A stretch of DNA of 8,495 nucleotides, from NCBI GenBank assembly GCA_910588255.1, contig CAJUOM010000030.1, positions 1 through 8,495 on the forward strand, read 5' to 3'. The translations under genes and the position numbers were made by a program. The notes under the pieces were generated by a model. It saw only the letters and a program-made list of their open reading frames with translations, did not search any database and was not told the DNA's origin. The first letter of the stretch is position 1. Each line of letters begins with the position of its first letter. Of the stretch, positions 5,779-8,495 are shown in pieces. The stretch comes from an uncultured Alphaproteobacteria bacterium (lineage in GTDB: Bacteria; Pseudomonadota; Alphaproteobacteria; RUG11792).

Positions 5779-7997
5779 TCCAATCCCTCCCTAATATATT
5801 GGGGCACCTGCCAATTAATAAAATCATTTTTATCATCGCTCTTGCTATTCAACAAAATATCCATTGCTAAAGACGGCTTTTTATTGACACAATCTTTCGC
5901 TAAATCAAAACTATCTTTTTTATTATCAAAAATTAACTCTATATTTTTCAGCCCTTGAAATGTCTCTGTGCATTTTTGAATTTTCTTTTCATTATCATCT
6001 TCATCTAATTCAGTAAATAGTTTTTTGTTAATATGAAAAAATGCATCTTCAAAACTTCTTGCATTATATGTCACCCCCTCATGATTCACTTCACCTATTT
6101 GATAAACAATCAAAACCTTTCCATCTTTATCAGCTTTCCAAACGATTTCCGTTTTACCAGTTTCTTCATTGTAAACTTCATCAGCAGAAACTACTTTTTC
6201 TCTTAACTCTAAATTAGTCAATATGTCTTTTTCAGTTCCCGTATTAGTTTCAAGCTGATCCTTTAAATAAAATTTCAAAGAACTATTACTAGTATATTTA
6301 CCGTCAGATACTCTACACGGTGTTTGCTTTTTCTTTATACTACCATCTCTATTTTTCTTAGGTTTTCCATTATCATCGACATCATCCGTGAAAGAATATG
6401 TATCTATATCAGTTATAATTAACACTTTAGTTCCTATAAATTTTATAAATGTAGAATATATCTCTGAATAATTTCCCACTTCAATTATCGAAATATTTTG
6501 AGACATCAAAGGAATATCATAATTATTATCTTGGTCAATCTTTTTTATCATTGCCGGAAGTAAAATACGCTCTGTATCCCCTTCTATTAAAATAATTTTA
6601 TCTGCAAAGAAAACTTCTGACCTATTTAATGTTAGATATTGTTTTAAAAATTTAAAGTGGTTATTATTCTCTCCTTTTTCTTTTTGATATAATGTTCTTA
6701 AGTCTTTAAGATTTTTTGAAACGACATTAAACCCATTGAAATTTGTCTCTTTAACAAAATATTTAATATCATCAAACTCACTTTCAGCTACAATATGTGA
6801 AGAATGAGTCGTCATAAATGTCTGTAAATTTATAGTTCTTTCGGAATCACCAATCTTTTTTCCTTCTCTCAATAAATTCTTTATATTTTTTACAAATACA
6901 TATTGCATTTGTGGATGAGTATGTGCCTCTGGTTCCTCAATAAAAAGAATATTTATATCTGCTGGTTGCTCGTCTTTCTTATTGTCTTTTCTAAAGTCAC
7001 TCATTATAGTTTCTATTTTCATAATAATGCTAAAAAGATTTAAATATCCCAAACCATTATAATTCTCTGGCAAAAAATTTGATTGATCGTCATATACAAC
7101 TGTTGTATTATCTTTTAGAAGTTTTGACACTTGTATTTGCGAAATGACTTTTACAATATTTTCATTCTTTTTAATTCCACCAAATTTAGATAATTTATCC
7201 ATAAGTTTTTTAAAAGTCTCTGAATATATATCATCAAATGCTCTATCCGTCTCATCTACTTTTTTTTCAAAATTTAGTGTAGTAACATTATTTTCTTCTT
7301 GATTCTTTGATTTCTCATAATAAGTACTTGCTAATGCAGAAAGCTCTAAATCCGTCGCATTAGAAACATTTCTTCTTGCACTCACATAATTAAAGGCAAT
7401 TACTTTTGATAAATCTATATCCTTATTGTCTAGATATTTAAATATCGTGTTATCTATTTTCTTGTTTTTATAATCATATAACACACTATATCTCATAAAT
7501 TCAAAATACTTTTTATGATTCTTTTTAATGAACCGTTCAAAAGCCATTTCAGAATTAAGGGTTGTCCTATCTGTTTCATATTTAGTAAACTGCTCTATCA
7601 GTTTTTGAAGATTATTTTTCAATACATACTCAAATCGCAAAATTACAGTCGTGTTTTGTGGTTCTAAATCTAACATCAATTTACTAATATTCGACAAATC
7701 ATCATCTTCATTGTATTCAATATAAAAGTCAACTCTAATTCCTGTAAGTTCTTCTTCTTTAAAAGCTGATTCTCCTTTTACAACTTTATATAATTTCTTT
7801 TGAAATAAGGTACTAAAATCATTAAAATCAAAATTTCCCACTTCACTTTTATTACCAATACATTTGCTTAAAACTGATAAAAATGATGTTTTACCACAAT
7901 TATTTTTACCAATAATCAAGGATAAATCTTTCTCACAACTAACACTTGTCTGATTTAACAACCTATAATTGAATACATTCACTTTTGATATATGCAT
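5760..7997 (-). CDS. gajA: Gabija GajA: OLD-family ATPase/TOPRIM endonuclease
   Basis: A 745-aa protein from the ATG at 7997, the nuclease of a Gabija system (class 2 OLD family). In characterised homologues the ATPase domain senses nucleotides and the TOPRIM domain nicks DNA. ATPase motifs: Walker A GKNNCGKT (30-37), signature-like NGLGYLN (314-320), Walker B ILFIEEPEAHTHP (350-362), H-loop TTHSSHI (396-402). TOPRIM motifs: IILIEGDTERILLP with E472 and E476, ITDIDTYS with D530 and D532, YTSNSSLKFYL (568-578), and RSFEDAFF (647-654), the distal acidic segment. The core starts with MHISKVNVFNYRLL, typical of the family; AGGGAG lies 10 bases upstream. The frame stays open up to ATG 8129, adding 44 residues of unlike character, with GGAGG touching the ATG, so the shorter start is preferred. 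It is longer than the roughly 578-aa reference GajA and overlaps gajB by 19 bp. Very AT-rich, suggesting transfer. A stand-alone OLD nuclease is less likely given the downstream helicase. Confidence 0.9.
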   Translation of the reverse strand: MHISKVNVFNYRLLNQTSVSCEKDLSLIIGKNNCGKTSFLSVLSKCIGNKSEVGNFDFNDFSTLFQKKLYKVVKGESAFKEEELTGIRVDFYIEYNEDDDLSNISKLMLDLEPQNTTVILRFEYVLKNNLQKLIEQFTKYETDRTTLNSEMAFERFIKKNHKKYFEFMRYSVLYDYKNKKIDNTIFKYLDNKDIDLSKVIAFNYVSARRNVSNATDLELSALASTYYEKSKNQEENNVTTLNFEKKVDETDRAFDDIYSETFKKLMDKLSKFGGIKKNENIVKVISQIQVSKLLKDNTTVVYDDQSNFLPENYNGLGYLNLFSIIMKIETIMSDFRKDNKKDEQPADINILFIEEPEAHTHPQMQYVFVKNIKNLLREGKKIGDSERTINLQTFMTTHSSHIVAESEFDDIKYFVKETNFNGFNVVSKNLKDLRTLYQKEKGENNNHFKFLKQYLTLNRSEVFFADKIILIEGDTERILLPAMIKKIDQDNNYDIPLMSQNISIIEVGNYSEIYSTFIKFIGTKVLIITDIDTYSFTDDVDDNGKPKKNRDGSIKKKQTPCRVSDGKYTSNSSLKFYLKDQLETNTGTEKDILTNLELREKVVSADEVYNEETGKTEIVWKADKDGKVLIVYQIGEVNHEGVTYNARSFEDAFFHINKKLFTELDEDDNEKKIQKCTETFQGLKNIELIFDNKKDSFDLAKDCVNKKPSLAMDILLNSKSDDKNDFINWQVPQYIREGLEWLQKD

Positions 7998-8172
7998 AAT
8001 AACTTTTCTCCCTATAATCCAATAAATATTTGCATATGGAATAATATCATTTTCTATAGCATCTAACATTTTATTTTCACATACACAAATTGATTGAATT
8101 TGCTTAGTCTTTCCTAACCAAATTCTCATCCTCCATCTTAAGCATATTTTATACGACTTTGCTCCTAAAGTC
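7998..8172 (-). promoter_or_regulatory. gajAB leader with candidate promoter and inverted repeat
   Basis: On the minus strand a -10-like TATAAA (8153-8148) follows a perfect 6-bp inverted repeat GACTTT (8155-8160 on +) / AAAGTC (8167-8172) with six bases between. The repeat lies where the promoter spacer would be, as an operator might. The -35 box is poor (TAGACT at 15-bp spacing). A start near 8141 would give a leader of roughly 144 bases before the preferred gajA start at 7997, and would leave an almost leaderless message for the alternative start at 8129. A 13-codon frame (8145-8104) has no ribosome binding site and is not called. Confidence 0.4.
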
Positions 8173-8280
8173 TATTAACATATAAATATATTAATCTTCC
8201 ATCCCAACTTCACTACATAGGAAATTAGCGATAGTACTCCAAGCTACAAATCTATGAAAAAACATCCTACCATTGATACG

Positions 8281-8495
8281 TTAAATCATCCAAAAATGCT
8301 CCAACGCCTCCTTTATAGCCGCTTCTTTCTCTGACGGACATTTCGGCTGTCTGGAATTTTCTGATTTTGGCAGATTATAGTTCACCCTCTCGATAATCCC
8401 ACATTTCTGCTTTACCTGTGCAATATAAAGATTGCTGACTTTCAATCCCGTATGCTCCAACACATAATCCTTGATTTCCTCATAAGTGGCTTTAC
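8281..8495 (-). CDS. C-terminus of a 23S rRNA (uracil-5-)-methyltransferase-like protein (partial)
   Basis: The last 71 residues of a minus-strand gene whose start lies beyond the right edge. The frame is open from the edge (KATYEEIKDYVLEHTGLKVS...) to the stop at 8281-8283 and ends EKEAAIKEALEHFWMI. From memory, this basic tail, with LYIAQVKQKCGI and YNLPKSENSRQPKCP, is found at the C-terminus of RumA/RlmD-type rRNA uracil methyltransferases of Clostridia, and also on some other methyltransferases and element-borne proteins, so the catalytic part must be seen to be sure. An in-frame GTG at 8463 is internal, not a start. GC content is visibly higher than in gajA. If this is the host gene, the Gabija operon is inserted just behind it, co-directional. 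No convincing terminator separates the two. Confidence 0.55.
   Translation of the reverse strand, partial: KATYEEIKDYVLEHTGLKVSNLYIAQVKQKCGIIERVNYNLPKSENSRQPKCPSEKEAAIKEALEHFWMI

Noticed and set aside
8104..8145. 13-codon leader peptide ahead of gajA
   Set aside because: No ribosome binding site, and no codon bias or attenuator hairpins that would indicate attenuation.
1..8495. tRNA or rRNA genes
   Set aside because: No cloverleaf, CCA end or conserved rRNA sequence was noticed on either strand.

Overview
The window looks like accessory DNA from an AT-rich Gram-positive anaerobe, most plausibly a gut Clostridia/Lachnospiraceae-type genome. This placement is an inference from three things: strong Shine-Dalgarno sites (GGAGG-like), low GC, and the partial gene at the right edge, whose C-terminal tail I associate from memory with Clostridia 23S rRNA (uracil-5-)-methyltransferases. 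No taxonomic marker is present.

Layout from left to right. (1) 1-~1440: an IS256 (mutator)-family insertion sequence with a full-length, apparently intact 404-aa DDE transposase on the + strand. Its left end is at or near base 1; its right end is not clearly resolved. (2) ~1440-1873: no convincing gene; structured and AT-rich DNA, including the rho-independent terminator of the next gene. (3) 1874-3268 (-): a 464-aa AlbA_2 (Schlafen-like) / divergent GHKL-ATPase-like / winged-helix protein. A tandem 12-bp repeat in the gene encodes a KVGD-type linker. The promoter sits between two long inverted-repeat arms built from the same sequence. (4) 3340-3870: about 530 bp with only decayed-looking short frames and a + strand hairpin/T-tract facing the gabija genes. 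(5) 3871-7997 (-): a two-gene operon, gajA followed by gajB with a 19-bp overlap, encoding an OLD-family ATPase/TOPRIM nuclease and a UvrD/Rep-like SF1 helicase. This is the Gabija anti-phage architecture (class 2 OLD plus helicase). (6) 7998-8280: gajA leader and candidate promoter. (7) 8281-8495 (-): the C-terminus of a methyltransferase-like gene that continues off the right edge.

Functional reading. The main system is a Gabija-type defence operon. In characterised Gabija, GajA is a nucleotide-regulated DNA nicking endonuclease, and it forms a large complex with the GajB helicase, which senses or unwinds DNA. Both proteins here are clearly longer than the Bacillus cereus VD045 reference proteins as I recall them (about 578 and 494 aa; here 745 and 635 aa), but all core motifs are visible. 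The operon is visibly more AT-rich than the transposase and the methyltransferase tail, consistent with horizontal acquisition. It lies directly downstream of, and in the same direction as, the methyltransferase-like gene, next to an IS and decayed gene fragments, which is typical of a defence or accessory island. The AlbA_2 protein has its own promoter and terminator, and nothing in the sequence proves a link to Gabija. Its operator-like promoter, which repeats its own coding-repeat motif, is the least expected feature of the window.
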